This document shows, one piece after another, positions 21,880-33,664 of a stretch of DNA of 64,000 bases. The DNA is from Isoetes taiwanensis (lineage: Eukaryota > Streptophyta > Lycopodiopsida > Isoetales > Isoetaceae). The stretch's first letter is position 1. The number at the start of each line of letters is the position of its first letter. The stretch is taken from contig JAJEKV010000041.1 of the NCBI GenBank assembly GCA_021234155.1, positions 2,234,447 to 2,298,446 on the forward strand, in the 5' to 3' direction. The notes below the pieces were generated by a model. It made no database searches. It was given only the letters and a program-made list of their open reading frames with translations, and had not been told where the DNA came from. Both the position numbers and the translations under genes were made by a program.

Positions 21880-22170
21880 CGTGCAGGATACCATGGCCAC
21901 ATACCCAGATTTGTTTTGACATTGCACATGGATGCCATCAGTGTCGAACCTTTGGCAGAGTAATTTTACACCACGATATGTTGTCTGCCGTCATTTCTCA
22001 AGGTTCATTCCAAATCTGAGGACTTGATTATATCACACTCCAGGGTCGCTCGCACTTCGTGCTCTTGCCCAGGATTTATGCATTTTTGTAGCTGTAGATC
22101 TTTTTACCAAATGGGATGAAACAATTCCTTTGAAGCAAGCAGGCACCATGACAACTATAAAACATATGTA
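21880..22170 (+). mobile_element. Ty3/gypsy integrase fossil
   Basis: Degraded but recognisable parts of a Ty3-type integrase: a zinc-binding tail (CHQCRTFGRV), the VISQGSFQI spacer, and the core start IFVAVDLFTKW..IPLKQAG. It is an old, heavily broken fragment with no LTRs seen nearby. Confidence 0.55.
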
Positions 22171-23506
22171 CCAGGTATGTATTTGGTTCCATTCTGACCA
22201 AACACCTCACATGAGAATAGTATGCTGCAACTGTTGTAGAGGTTGAGTAAATATATTTCCTGCTGCTTGCAAGATAAAAGGATCTCCCCACTCTACAAGC
22301 CTGTAAATAAGGCTTAGAAACCTAGAGGCTTTTGGTCAAAAGACTTGCAATGTGCTTCTAGCATAGATCATGCAAAGCACAATCATCTGAAAAAGAAGGC
22401 ATGTTATGGTTCATGAAAAGCTCTCTATGTGGGAAAAAACTTCTATTGGAAAAGCTCTCTTCAGCTCTGCTCTGCTATGAAATGTCCTTTCATTAACATT
22501 ATGGCTACATTAAAGCTTTTGGCTGATATTGGAGGAAGAAGGCAACCCTCTGCAAGGTGAACCTTTTCTATTGTCAAACATTTTCACTATATAATAATAT
22601 TAATGATGAAAAATGCATTCTGCAAGCAAGACCGATTTGTTAGATGTAATATGAGATGATATCCATCAGTGTCATTAGATGGAGCATGCAAGGGCATCCG
22701 TGAGTTTGAAGTTGAAATTGCATCCCTTGTTGCTTAGTTGTCCTATACGCTTTTCTAAAAATTAATAGTAGGTGATCTAAGATCTCTCTCACATATAGTA
22801 TCCATGCACACTTTTCTCTGTGGCCAAAACTAATTTTTGTATTCACAAAGAAAAGTATCTCTCACATATAGTATTCATGCACACTTTTCTCTGTGGCCAA
22901 AACTATTTTTTGTATTCACAAAGAAAAGTATCTAGTGTATAAATCTATCTCTTAGTGGTTACGTACATGAAATCTATAGAACTTCATTCACAAGTACTAA
23001 ATCTGAAGCTATTACGGTCCTGCATGCACAAACAGAAGAAGACAGGAGTACTAACTAAAAATATCTTACGCATAATTGCCTTCAAGCTGATGGAACCCCT
23101 GTGTTGATATTTAGCTCCATAACATATCTACTACCATGCTCAGATTGTTTTGAACAATGATAAGTATTGTTCACGCATCTTGAAACATGGAATCTATAAA
23201 AGCATTACATAAACATGCTTACCATTTAAATAGTTTTCATCACTTCATCCACCAGATACTGCAGCTCTGCAAATTATGGATATCAAATCAAAATTAATAT
23301 CAAATTTGCATCTCAATACCATGAATAGGTCAATATGATCCTCTGGCTTTCTAATACAAAGAACATAAATTACATACAGCATCTAGGCAGAATAAAGCTC
23401 TGCTTTCTCATGATGTGAAGACAAATGAACTCCCAAAAACACTTTCATTAAAACATATATGGTACTTCGGAGTTTTAAACTGCCATGCATGGTATACTAA
23501 AAGTAA
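22171..23506. other. Spacer with one tandem duplication
   Basis: A 73-bp tandem pair lies at 22785-22857 and 22858-22930 (TCTCTCACATATAGTA..), with about two mismatches, so it is recent. There is no gene. A likely splice acceptor ending TTGCATCTCAG closes the stretch. Confidence 0.55.
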
Positions 23507-23902
23507 TTGCATCTCAGCGTTGTAGTCAGGGAGAACCTTTTGGTGGTAATGGGGGCTAATGCCTTGGAGGTTAGTAGCTTTAGAAGAAAATTGCTTGCGT
23601 CACGATATTCCAAATGTAACACGTGTGGTGAATTACGTTTTCCAGAATGGTTAGTTGCCTGCACCTTCCAAGACATAGTGTCTTCTAAAGAAAAGGAACA
23701 TGCTAGCCTTTTTTGCATATGCAGCCAGAATCTTTATTGCTGTAAGCACATAAGCCATGTCAATGGCGAAAACATACTAGATACTGATTTTGTAGTTGGC
23801 TGCAAAGGATCATTTGCCCAGTCTTGGCATTTAATATGTGCAACCATACAAACTTATGACAAAGGATCATTACAGATCTGCCATCCATGTAAATATGCTT
23901 GA
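23507..23902 (+). CDS. Cysteine-rich PHD-like ORF (probably a terminal exon)
   Basis: A 131-residue open frame with regularly placed Cys and His. CNTCGE is followed by an ACTF Cys, a CICSQNLYCCKH cluster, a later Cys (VGCKGSF), and then WHLIC with a Cys pair ICHPC 13 residues on. The H-x2-C-x12-C-x2-C ending fits the second half of a PHD or extended PHD finger, a chromatin-reading zinc module. The first half does not match cleanly. The frame starts on TTG rather than ATG and directly follows a good splice acceptor (GCATCTCAG), so it is more likely a last exon than a whole gene. I cannot name a family; it could be a decayed host gene or a transposon-borne one. Confidence 0.35.
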   Translation: MHLSVVVRENLLVVMGANALEVSSFRRKLLASRYSKCNTCGELRFPEWLVACTFQDIVSSKEKEHASLFCICSQNLYCCKHISHVNGENILDTDFVVGCKGSFAQSWHLICATIQTYDKGSLQICHPCKYA

Positions 23903-24235
23903 CAACACCTCCCGCATTCACAGCCATGTAAGCTGTGCGGCAGCAAAACTATGGCCGGAAAAAAGAATATGGAAAGTGTCACCATGTTTACCTTTTGATG
24001 GCCGCGACATTTTTTTTAGCAATTCCCATTCAGTGATGTCCCATTCTTCCAGTTCGATTCATGTTTCCTAATAAAGGAAATGGTTTTTGGAATACTGAAA
24101 AATCACTTGTGCTGCTCACGGAGAACCCTAAAACTGTAGTTCACTCAGACAACAATATCCCACAGTCAGCGGTTTTAAAATCAACAATCATATATAAGAG
24201 CAACAATGAGAATATAAAACATCTGGGCGTGCCCG
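23903..24235. other. Spacer, no gene seen
   Basis: Short open frames only. Frames overlapping 23838-24294 show no domain. Confidence 0.35.
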
Positions 24236-25365
24236 CTTCAAGGTGGGAGATGCCATCAAACCGTCTTCGGAAGAAGATGTGTTGGTGGTATTAGAGCGGG
24301 AGGTAGATCGTCAGGCGGGGCAACCGAGCAGCGTTGCCTTCCCTCTTCCGCCGGTGAAGGGATAACACGCCCTCCTAATTTTTTCAATTCTTTATTTATT
24401 GGAGCCGAAATTTTTAACACCTTGAAATTTTTTGAACACCTTGAAATTTTGTCCACGTGTCTGTGTCTGCCTACATGGCATAAATAATTATTTATTGGAG
24501 CCAAAATTTTTAACACCTTGAAATTTTGTCCACGTGTCTGCCTACGTGGCGTAAATTATTCATGGGAGCCAAAATTTGTAACACCTTGAAATTTTGTCCA
24601 CGTGTCCGCCTACATGGCGTAAATATAAAAGAAATTTTTCGAGATTGTCAACCTTCTGCCTGCGTAATCTTCGATCCGGCATACTACCAGAGGTTTTGAC
24701 GAAGATTTCCTTCGTTCTTCTGCTAGATTAGGGTGAAATCGGCCTGTTTCTTGCTTAGCGCCTTAGAGTGCCATCATTTCTTCATATTTTGAGGGTTCTT
24801 GCAAATTCTGGAGGGATTTCTCAGAATTCTTGGCATTTTGTGGAGCTTTCTTTGCAACTTCTTCTATTTTGACCGAGTTCGTGCTGCTGGAGTTGCATAT
24901 AGGTAATCTTGTTTTAACATTAGTTAGTTTTTTTATATTTTATTCCTTTCTAATGTTTCTTTTCTTGCAGATGTCGCTAGCTGAAGGAATAGTGGAGTAA
25001 GATCACGTTGTCTTGAGGAAATGGCTGGAATGAAATCCTTCATAGTTTTATTTTCAGTGTTTTATCGCAAGGACGTGTGTCCAAGTGGTTTGGACCCTAC
25101 CTTTCAGCTAAACTGTGCAAGTTGAATAATATTGTATTGTGAAATGTGTTGTCAAACTCTGTTAATTTTGATGAGATGAACCTGAAAATCAAGTCAAAAT
25201 CACCTTGAAATTTCGGGTTATAAAATCAAGACGATTTACCCTATAATTTCAAGGTGTTAAAAATTTTGCTTCGTGAATAGACAAAAAACTGAAGTTGGGT
25301 CACCATTTTTGTTTGAAGTTTAATATGGTGATGCCATATGGCATCGTCTCCCATCCGAAATGGAA
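24236..25365. mobile_element. Possible small non-autonomous element
   Basis: GGTGGGAGATGCCATC at the left (about 24242) and the inverse of GGGAGACGATGCCAT at the right (about 25340-25355) form imperfect inverted ends. Inside them AACACCTTGAAATT is direct at the left and inverted at the right. The interior looks like a transcribed leader with an intron (donor near 24900, acceptor TTCTTGCAG near 24971) but leads only to a nine-codon frame. No target duplication was established, so the limits are tentative. Confidence 0.35.
24391..24630 (+). promoter_or_regulatory. Three tandem units with G-box/ABRE-like CCACGTGTC
   Basis: Three head-to-tail units of about 70-100 bp each carry GGAGCC(A/G)AAATTT, AACACCTTGAAATT, CCACGTGTC and a CCTAC(A/G)TGGC box. 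CACGTGTC matches the plant G-box and the ABA-response element core. They sit 60-300 bp before a leader-like sequence, so a promoter role is plausible but inferred. Confidence 0.45.
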
Positions 25366-25572
25366 GTTGGGGTTCAACATTCCGTATACATCACTTTTGA
25401 CCTGTTCTTGCAGATTGCATTTTCTTATTTACGGCTAACAGCTAATAACGTTCCCCTGTTTCCCTTGTTCTGCATGCCTCTTGCAGATGTTCAGATGGCT
25501 ATGGCTATGGCTCTCGCAGATGTTGAGATGTCAAGAAAGGCTGATCAAATGCTTATGCAACAGACGCCTTAA

Positions 25573-25925
25573 GCAACAAGAACCCTTAATCTTCAAAAAA
25601 AATCGGCCGCAAGCTTCAAAGGTCCGTCCTTAAGCTTCAAAAAAATCCATGATTTGCAGAAATCCAGCCCTAAGCTTCAAAAATAGGGCCCCTGTTTACA
25701 ACTAACTGTGTTCTCCTGTTTTCCTGTTCTTTATTGAATCCGACCTTAAGCTTCAAATTCGACAAATTCTTAGGCAACAAATGCCTTAAGCTTCAAAGAT
25801 CTGGCCTTAAAATCTTCAAAAAATCTCTGATTCGCAGAAATATAACCTTAAGCTTCAAAAAATTCGGTCTTAGGCGGCCTTAAGCTTTAAAGAACCTCGA
25901 GAACACCTCTGTGCCATAGCCCACC
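25573..25925 (+). repeat. Degenerate CTTAAGCTTCAAA repeats
   Basis: The word CTTAAGCTTCAAA and variants occur about ten times over 350 bp at irregular spacing, mixed with AAATCC and GGCC words. It has the look of an expanded low-copy satellite, or of a degenerate coding repeat now in the 3' region of the - strand peptide gene. Confidence 0.55.
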
Positions 25926-26003
25926 TCCAGAATAAGACAAAAAAAATGTTGACAAAAAGGAAAATCGATTCCAACTTCCTTTTTGTTGGGGAATTTAAGG
26001 GTT

Positions 26004-26207
26004 TCACCCTTTCCAGTTTGGAATGAGGCTCCCCGACCGGCGATTTCTGGTTAATCCACCACGACCTCTATACGGACCATATCCACCACCATCTCTATAC
26101 CCATCTTCTTCAAAAACCTGAGGCTGCATTGGAGCAAATTGCGCAGTTGTTTCCACCACTACCATCAATGCTACCATCAAAATCAAGGCTATTGTAGAGG
26201 TCTTCAT
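26004..26207 (-). CDS. Small secreted Gly/Arg-rich peptide (67 residues)
   Basis: The frame begins at the ATG at 26207 and reads leftwards to a stop at 26004. Residues 1-23 (MKTSTIALILMVALMVVVE then TTAQ) form a clear signal peptide with a positive N-end, a hydrophobic core and a likely cut near TTA/Q. The mature part has FEEDGYRDGGGYGPYRGRGG and ends in a basic LTRNRRSGSL stretch, like plant glycine-rich or signalling-type secreted peptides without cysteines. A longer upstream extension of the frame runs into the MULE array and is not credible. The start lies about 30 bp from the outer edge of the MULE hairpin array, which would act as its promoter. It may be a host gene or a captured gene. 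The family is not recognised. Confidence 0.5.
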   Translation of the reverse strand: MKTSTIALILMVALMVVVETTAQFAPMQPQVFEEDGYRDGGGYGPYRGRGGLTRNRRSGSLIPNWKG

Positions 26208-26236
26208 GGGGCTCAGGATACTTTTACCCTTGATTC

Positions 26237-26947
26237 GGTGATCCCGGAGATAAAGATCCCGTCCTCCGGGATCCCGGGCCGCTCTCGACGGGGTCCGTTG
26301 GGGAGACCCCGTTCTGACGTAAGACACACGCCACGTCGGCCCGGTCCATCCCCGCCATCCAAACCCCCGTGCCATCGCGGTCGTCCGCGCCTCAGAGATC
26401 CTGGCCTCTGGGATGACCCAGGCGATCCCATCCTCCGGGATCCCCACAGTCGGTGGCTGTTAACGGCGGAAGTTATCCGCCGTGATGATCCCACCCTCTG
26501 GGATCCCCGGGCATGAGCACGTGGATCCCCTCCTCCGGGATCCCCGGCCCTTGGCTGATAACGGCGGACGCTATCCGCCGAGGTGATCCCCTCCTCCGGG
26601 ATCCCCGGCACCCCGGACGTGGATCCCCTCTTCCGGGATCACCCGCCCGTGGCTGAAAATGGCGGACACTATCCGCAACGGTGATCCCCTCCTCCGAGGT
26701 CCCCGATCGGGTGACGTGGATCCCATCCTCCGGGATCACCCCGGGCCGTGGCTGTTAACGGCGGGCACTATCCGTGGTGATCCCCTCCTCCAGGATACTG
26801 GGGCGGGTGACATGGATCCCGTCCTCCGGAATCACCCGGCCATGGCCGAAGTGGAGGCTGGAGTTATTCTTCGCCGTTAGATGCACGCCGAGGTGATTTG
26901 CTGGTAGCCGTTAGATCCGTTGAGTTATACCATCCTCCGGGATCACC
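26237..26947 (+). repeat. Left MULE terminal array of hairpin boxes
   Basis: Many boxes of the form GATCCC(N)(N)CCTCCGGGATC occur, in which GATCCC and GGGATC pair around a CCTCC loop. They alternate with GGTGACGTGGATCC and GGCTGTTAACGGCGG spacers in a larger unit of about 110 bp. The array is GC-rich in an AT-rich region. The inner 110 bp is the inverse of the inner edge of the right array. Confidence 0.8.
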
Positions 26948-27167
26948 ACGTCATTTGCACATGTGATTCCGGAGGCCAGTATATGAGAACGTTTGGACGG
27001 TGGAGATAGCGGCGTGGACTAAACAGGTGGTCCAGGTTTGAATTTTCCAGCCCATGCATGGACAAATCAATTCAATGAAAACACGCGGACGTTCTGAGAC
27101 CACCCTCCGGGATCACCATCTGAGTGTGGTTCTTCCCTATTGCGTGTTGATGTTGATGTAGCGAGGC

Positions 27168-29855
27168 ATGGAGGAGGAGTGGAATGCGACTGTGGCTGCG
27201 GCAGCTATGGACGAATTAAGGAGAAGAGAGAAGAGGTAAGTATTCGATTCATTCATAGCAATCTTCAAGGGTTGTAAACAAGCATTGTCATTTGGTGTTT
27301 AATATTTTTTTTTCAGCTTAGGGCTGAAATACAGCCCACCTCCAAATGGCCTGTTTGATCATGGCAACGTACATTAGTATCCTGAAGAGCATCATGTACC
27401 TGGTATTCAAGGGGGTGGCCAGATTCTTGTTTGGACCTGCTACATCCCAGACCGAGTCCAAGATTTCGTTCTTGGGGAGCAGAGGAATTGTGAAGCAGCT
27501 GCCGATTTCTATCTAAGGAGTTCAGTGCCTGAGAGAGTGTTAAAAAGACCCTACAAGGATTCCTATATGACCTTGAAGAGGTATTGGTTTGATTCATGTG
27601 TTTGTTTTTTAAATCATGAGTCCAAGATCCAATAGGTTATGTGTTTGATTATAATTGTTGCTTTTTTAAGTTATTTGATGTGCTTGTCATTAGGATTACA
27701 CCTAGTAGATCAAAACTAACTTGTAATGCACAATACAGATATTGGTGTTCATATGGACCTCAAGACAAGACAGCAAACACTCATGTGGTTGAGGATAGAC
27801 CACGTCCACCGGGCACACGTAGGAAAAGTGTTGAGAGGGGAGAGGGCATACATAGGTGCTGCCAGTGCCATTTCACAATCAGGCAACTCTATTTCCTTCC
27901 AGAATTTTCATATATCACTTATTATGGGTTTGATCACAAGAATATCCAAGGTTTGCCCTGCCATGGTAGGTCCATTGACCCATCCTCCGGAATTAAGTTC
28001 AAGCTAGCACCCTGGATCTCACAAGAATTGAAGGAATGGGTAAGAGAGAAGCTTGTCCAATGGCACACGCCACGTAGTTTCATGAACATGCATGAAGAGA
28101 GGTGGAGGTTGAGACTTGAAGTGAATGGACAGGAAAGCATGTGTAGGGATGATGTGTTGAAAATTCGGGACGTGTACAATATTGAAAAGGGAGTTGTTCG
28201 TAACACAAGGAAGCCACATGAAGATCTTCCCACTAGCATTCACATGTGGGTTCAACAACACCAAGATTCTGTGTTCATGCATGAGCACGGAGACTTGTTT
28301 CAATTAGGAGTTATGACTCCAATCCAAAGGGAGTCCATGTTGAGATTTGGTAAGAACAGAGCCATTTGCATGGACTCTACTTTCAAACCAAACGACAAGA
28401 GGTGCGGTTCTTCCTCAACTTTTATTGTGTGTGCTCCTCGTACATTGAGTTGATTTGATTATTGTGTATGGTTTAATGCAGGTTCTATCTTTTCACACTT
28501 ATCGCCTTTGATGAGTATTCCAATGATTTACCATTGGCTTACGTTATTACCAATTCTCAAAAGAGTGGAGCTATAACAAAGTGGATGCAAGCACTAAAGG
28601 AATTCTTATGCCAAGATGATCCTGATTGGAAACCTTCTTGCATCATTACAGATGATCCCCATGCTGAGATAAAGGCCGTGAAAAAAGTAACTTGTCAAAC
28701 TCTAATCCTTGGGAGAATTCCATATGTACTAACATTGTTTATTTCCATAGGTTTTTCCTAGTGTGCCGGTGCAAATTTGCATATGGCACGTGAGGAGGGC
28801 TTGGATCAAGTGGTTGCAGAAGAACATCAAGAACAAGGTGGCACGTAACGATCTGTTCAAGGAACTTGGTTACATTATGTACAGGACAGAAGGTCCTCTA
28901 GGGACAATGTCTACGGTGAAGAGCATAGGGAGGCAGTAAGGAGGGAGTCCACTAAGAAATTGGAAGACTTAGTGAGGAAGTATCCTCAATACCCCAAGTT
29001 GGCGGCTTACATGAGTAAGGAGTGGACCAAAAACATTTGCCAATGGGTATTGGCTACAAGGATGTACCCTCACTCCAACCAAGAGACTAATGCAACCATA
29101 GAGGCATGGCATTGTGCCTTGAAAAGGCGCCTGGGCATTTCAAAATGAGCACTCCGAAGACGGAGGATTGATTGACTGCTCTACATTCTAACCAACAACG
29201 TGGAGACACACATGGCATACATCAGGTATAACTTCTAATCATCTTCTCTAGCCTATTTTGATTTTGCAAGTACATAATTCTCTTGTCGTCTAGGTCGAAG
29301 GAAGCAGGGTTTGTGGTGAACACCTCCCAAGAAGAGATAGTACAGTGTGGCATACTGGGTGCAAGGAAGATTGCTGATGAACAGGTCACATTCACTAACT
29401 TCGAAGAAGGTGAGGCAGAAGTGCAAAGTGAACGCACTCTAGGGCAAGGACCATACTTTGTGAACGGGGCACACAAGAACTGGGCATGCTGTGACTGTCC
29501 TTGGGGAGCCAAGGGCAACTTATGTAAGCACCAGGTTAAGGTCATGCAAATGTTGGGCAACTACAAGGATCAAGATCTTTTACAGGTGCTTGGATCCCAA
29601 TATGGGACAATTGGTGGGGGCATGGACCACTTGAGGCCATGTGAGGATCTATTTCATGGGGCCTTTCATGGGGAGGAAACCACATATGAAGAGGTGGCCG
29701 AGATTGTAAGGTTGGACGAGTCTCCCTCTCAAAAGAAGACAAGGATTAGCCTGGATAAGACAAGGAGATCCTTACAAGAAGTAATTGCTAAAGTGATGTC
29801 AAGGGCAGAAAAAGATCTAGGCATGCTAATTGCAACTGATTCACTCATGAGATAA
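27168..29855 (+). pseudogene. MULE transposase (FAR1/SWIM type), multi-exon, lightly damaged
   Basis: It cuts and joins the element's ends. Exons read through good GT/AG sites: 27168-27235, 27317-27580, about 27738-28399, 28482-28688, 28752-29223 and 29294-29855. Order of parts: an N-terminal region; a WRKY-GCM1/FAR1-like zinc cluster (YWCSYG, HRCCQCHFT, GLPCHG); the DDE core with CMDSTFK (first Asp), CIITDDPHAE (second Asp), QICIWHVRRAW and ATIEAWHCALKRR (Glu); and a C-terminal SWIM finger, CCDCPWGAKGNLCKHQ. Damage: an in-frame TAG in exon 2 (about 27373), a one-base shift near 28890, and stops near 29146 and 29172. The SWIM exon is intact. It is probably inactive, but recently so. It faces the ULP1-like gene across the middle box array. 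Confidence 0.8.
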
Positions 29856-30334
29856 CTCGACACGCGGCTTGAAAGAATGGATGATGTTGGCTGCACAAAC
29901 TCTAACAAAACCATAACATGTATCTCCACTAATGCAGTCGAAGAGGAGTGTGGTAATAGTTTGGCAAGGCTCAAGCCTCTGATAGAAATTGGGAAGTGGA
30001 GAGACAAAAAAACCAAGAAGAGTTGGAAGCAAGTTGAGATGGAGGGCCTATTGTGAGAATGTTTGTTCGGGAGTTCATTGTGAGTTTGTTGTTGTTTATT
30101 GTTCATTGACACCTTTTGAAGCCACTCATGAGCGTATGGATGTATTGCACTTGGATAAGTTTTGAGTTCATGGTGATGTTTCTATACTGGGTGTGAAAAA
30201 TCTGAATTCATTGGGCTTCATTGTCTTGTTAATTGTTCAGGTCATAATCTCATAATGGTCTTGTTAAGGTTCAAGTTTAGAGTTTACTTATGTCCGCCTT
30301 AAAAGAATTGTCAACAAATTGTGATGGCCTTCTT

Positions 30335-30640
30335 GGTGATCCCGTCCTCCGGGATCACGCATCCGCCTCGTCGTTGATCCCGACCTCCGGGATCACAGGA
30401 TAATTTGTACGGGATCCCCTCCTCCGGGATCCCGCGTCCGCCTACTTGGTGATCCCGTCCTCCGGGATCACACAATAATTAAAACGGGATTCCGTCCTCC
30501 GGGATCCCGCGTCCGCCTCATCGTTTATCCCCTCCTCCGGGATCACAGCATTGAATATGCTAATATAATTATTTTTCATAGCCCGACCTTAACCATTGAA
30601 ATATGTCTTGGAATATTGTGATCCCCTCCTCCGGGATCAC
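30335..30640. repeat. Central hairpin-box array between the two MULE genes
   Basis: Boxes of the same GATCCC..CCTCCGGGATC form as the ends recur roughly every 35-40 bp, separated by CGCGTCCGCCT- and ACAGGATAATT-type spacers that differ from those of the terminal arrays. The array sits about 500 bp after the transposase frame and 300 bp before the 3' end of the ULP1-like gene. Confidence 0.8.
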
Positions 30641-30948
30641 ACGGAATAAGTTAATATGCATTGAACCTAATTCTTTTTTATTATTTTTCATAGACCTTAC
30701 AAACAATGAAACATTGAAGTATTACTTTTAATAAGCTTTGAAACATTAAACTTTCAAGCATTGAGCCATTGCACTTTTATAAACCAATACAATTACACTA
30801 ACTCAAAAGCCAAAATCAGGGCCCTCGTCAGATTATATGTTTCAGTTTTTATACACCTCTTACCATACAGATTCACATTCAAGTGTTCAAGCAAATATTC
30901 ACATTAAAAGTTTTCAAATTATCACATTCACAGATTTTTACCAAAATG

Positions 30949-33313
30949 TCAAGGACCATGAACCAGTAAGCGGGTCTGGGGTCTACTATCACCCGTGCCA
31001 CCCTGGGGTAAGTGAAAGGTGGACTTCCCTGCAGCCAAGCAATCGTGCAGTTTCTGGAGCATTATTTTGTAGCCTGACCTCATGCAATCTATATCTTCTT
31101 TTTTGAACCAATCACGGTTAATCAGAACCTGCATGAAAACATGCATTTAGCCATGAACTGATAACATGCACACACAAAAAAGAAACAAAAAATTACATAA
31201 ACTCTAAGAGACTCACATTATCCTCCTTTCCACTGATGTTTCTAACAAGTTTCTTCACATAATTTATGACATACACACCACAGTCTGAATTATTGTGTTG
31301 TTGGGGAGTTTCTAATGGAATGTAGGGTTCATTATGCAATGCACTTTCCTCATCCACCTCTTAAACACGTCTGTGAGGAATCTGCGAGTTTCAATAACAA
31401 ATTATCTTAAATCATAAGGCAAAAGATTGAATAGTTCGAGATAGGGAGGAATACTTACAGTGTGACAAATTCTCGGGTAGATGCATGCAAGGGATCATAG
31501 GAATCAAGGTGCAGGATGCAAGGGCAGGGCTTCCCAAGCCGAGCACAGGCTAGGCCATCAGTTACTAGGATGAAAAGGCTCCAATGGCCACTAAGAAATA
31601 GCAAATTGAAAGGCACTTAAAATAGATTGAAAACATAATTAATCAAGCCAAAGAGTTTACCCGGCATTGAGAGGAATATAGTAGAATTATGATGTCTGGA
31701 TCTTCCAGCGTGCCCTACCAAACGAGTTATCAGGGATGAGCTTGGCAAACTGGTCATAAGCCCCTACCAACCCGGCCTTGCTTCCACTCAAGAACAGCCC
31801 GAATGCAGCAGGATGCAGGAAGACATGATGGCACCTTTTCTGGATAGGAATTGAGTGCAGAATTACCCTGTACAACGAATTGAGTGCAATGATCAACTGA
31901 AATTCAAGAAATTCAACACACAAACTTAAGAACTTACAGGAGATAAGAACCAATGCAATCCGAGTCCACATCGCTCTCCACTTCCCCGAGGCCAGAAGGA
32001 ATTGTCATAAATTTAAGGGCCTCGGCTTCCTGGATGTAAAACTCGACATTTGCTGATTGCTGCCGACCTTGATGAAGGGGCTCTCAACCACTACAGGGAA
32101 ATTTAAAGTGAAGGGACACTGCTATCGATCGGCATCAACACCTTTCTGGTAGTCCCCCACTGAATCCAGAAAATGTGGATCAATCGAATAGAGATGATAC
32201 ATCATAATCTTGCTGGGTTTGGGAAGAATATTTTCTTGAGCAGTTTCAACCAGGATCCGGTTAGGGGCCATGTATTCAATGGATTTACGGGGGGGAGGGT
32301 TGGGGCTGGACGCTTCAGAGGAGTTTTTGGGCATACCTTTGGCAACACAGGTTTAGGCTGTAGGGACGAAAAGTTACCACCTGCTGCAGCCTCGGCAGCC
32401 ACCTCCTCGCTCACATCATCATGGTCCAATTGGCTTTGCTCCTGTTCTTTGGTTAGAGGAGGCCAAAGCTCATCATCAGAGATTAAATGCTTAATCCTAT
32501 TCCTGATCCATGACTTTATCTCCTCGATCTACAGTTGTTGGCATTCCAATTCACTTGCTTTCTTCCTCTGGACTTGCAAATTAATGAAGGCTTCCCTTTG
32601 GCTCTTATCCAGAAGACCCATTTCGATTTGCTCATCGGCCACAACTCCAGTCATTTTCCTGGCCCTCTGCAATTTTCGGGTCAGGTTGTGGGCATATTTA
32701 TAATCCGGATCCAAGCTTCTGGTCACAGACACTTTCCCATAACTCCTCTTCCACTGATTGGCATTAGCCTTGACGGGCTCTGCATTGGGCAAAAGTACTC
32801 GATTTGGAATCCTCCCCTCGGCGCATCAGAAACCCTGAACTTATCATACAATTCACGCACTCTGAACCTATGATTCTCGAGCTCAACCTTCCTGGAGTAA
32901 GTTTTGGTGCAGTCCTCAATTAAACACTTCCATCTCCTTGCCAGCTGATTGTAACTGTAATCAGGGGCCTCTTCGAACCCAAAAAACTCTTGAGCAGGTT
33001 CCGGCTCGTTGTCTATGACCTGACCCTTTGCTGCATCTTTACCCTCATCTACACCCCCTTGCTCATTCAAATCACCCGGCAGTTGAGCATCCACAGAAAT
33101 TCCAGGGATCACCTCCACCTCTGGCTTCTTCCTCACATCCGATTTTTCCTGCCCTGTCGGCTTTGGGGACTCCACCTCGGCCTCCGATTCCGCTTCAGTG
33201 CACAGGAACTCCGGAATCTTGAATGCATAAGAAGCGCCCTCGTTAAGACAAACATTCTCGCCAAAACTGGTGTTCAGGTTGACTTCCAGGGTTATGGACT
33301 CGTCCATCTGCAA
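30949..33313 (-). pseudogene. ULP1-like (C48) cysteine protease gene carried by the MULE
   Basis: Read on the - strand. The N-terminal exon (from 33313) is acidic and low-complexity, then holds a degenerate finger-like RWKCLIEDCTKTYSRK..ENH. A basic helical region (KANANQWKRSYGKVSV) and a Pro-rich linker follow. The catalytic part is in small 3' exons: GHWSLFILVTDG (His, 31581-31589), CILHLDSYDP (Asp, about 31500-31520) and NNSDCGVYVINYVKK (Cys, 31271-31285). The last exon ends near 30949. That His-Asp-Cys order is the ULP1/SENP fold, which cuts SUMO-type conjugates. All three catalytic residues are kept. Damage: a one-base shift near 32825, an in-frame TAG at 32529-32531, and further frame changes near 32300 and 31710. 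MULE-borne ULP genes have no proven function. Confidence 0.75.
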
Positions 33314-33664
33314 GCCACAGTAAGATTTAGTTAAGAATAGTAGGAAATAGTAAAAAACTAGCTAGAAAAGAATAAAATAGAGTGAAAGGGTTGATTTTAC
33401 CTCCGTAACTTCGTGAATATAGGAGGTAAAGGACTTTCGCAGCGCCAACGGTGCCGTCGCCCGACAAAAAAAACTGTGCACAGAGGAATCCAGGATTGAA
33501 AACAGCGAGAGTTCTGGCGCCCAGACTTGGATTCTTCGACATCGACGGAGTGCTCTCCCGTCCTCTGGTATCCCCAGCCGCTACGTAGCGGACAGCGAGT
33601 GGCCACGTACGCATCATTAATGGCATGTCCGAATTTAATTAAAATAAAACGTACTCCTGCTTCT

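Noticed and set aside
26139-26739. Several 88-147-residue ORFs across the MULE arrays
   Set aside because: Translations of the hairpin boxes themselves (repeated IPEDGI/DPVLRDHP words). They are open only because the repeat unit lacks stops.
32173-32703. 176-residue + strand ORF
   Set aside because: Antisense shadow of the ULP1-like gene, whose own residues explain it.
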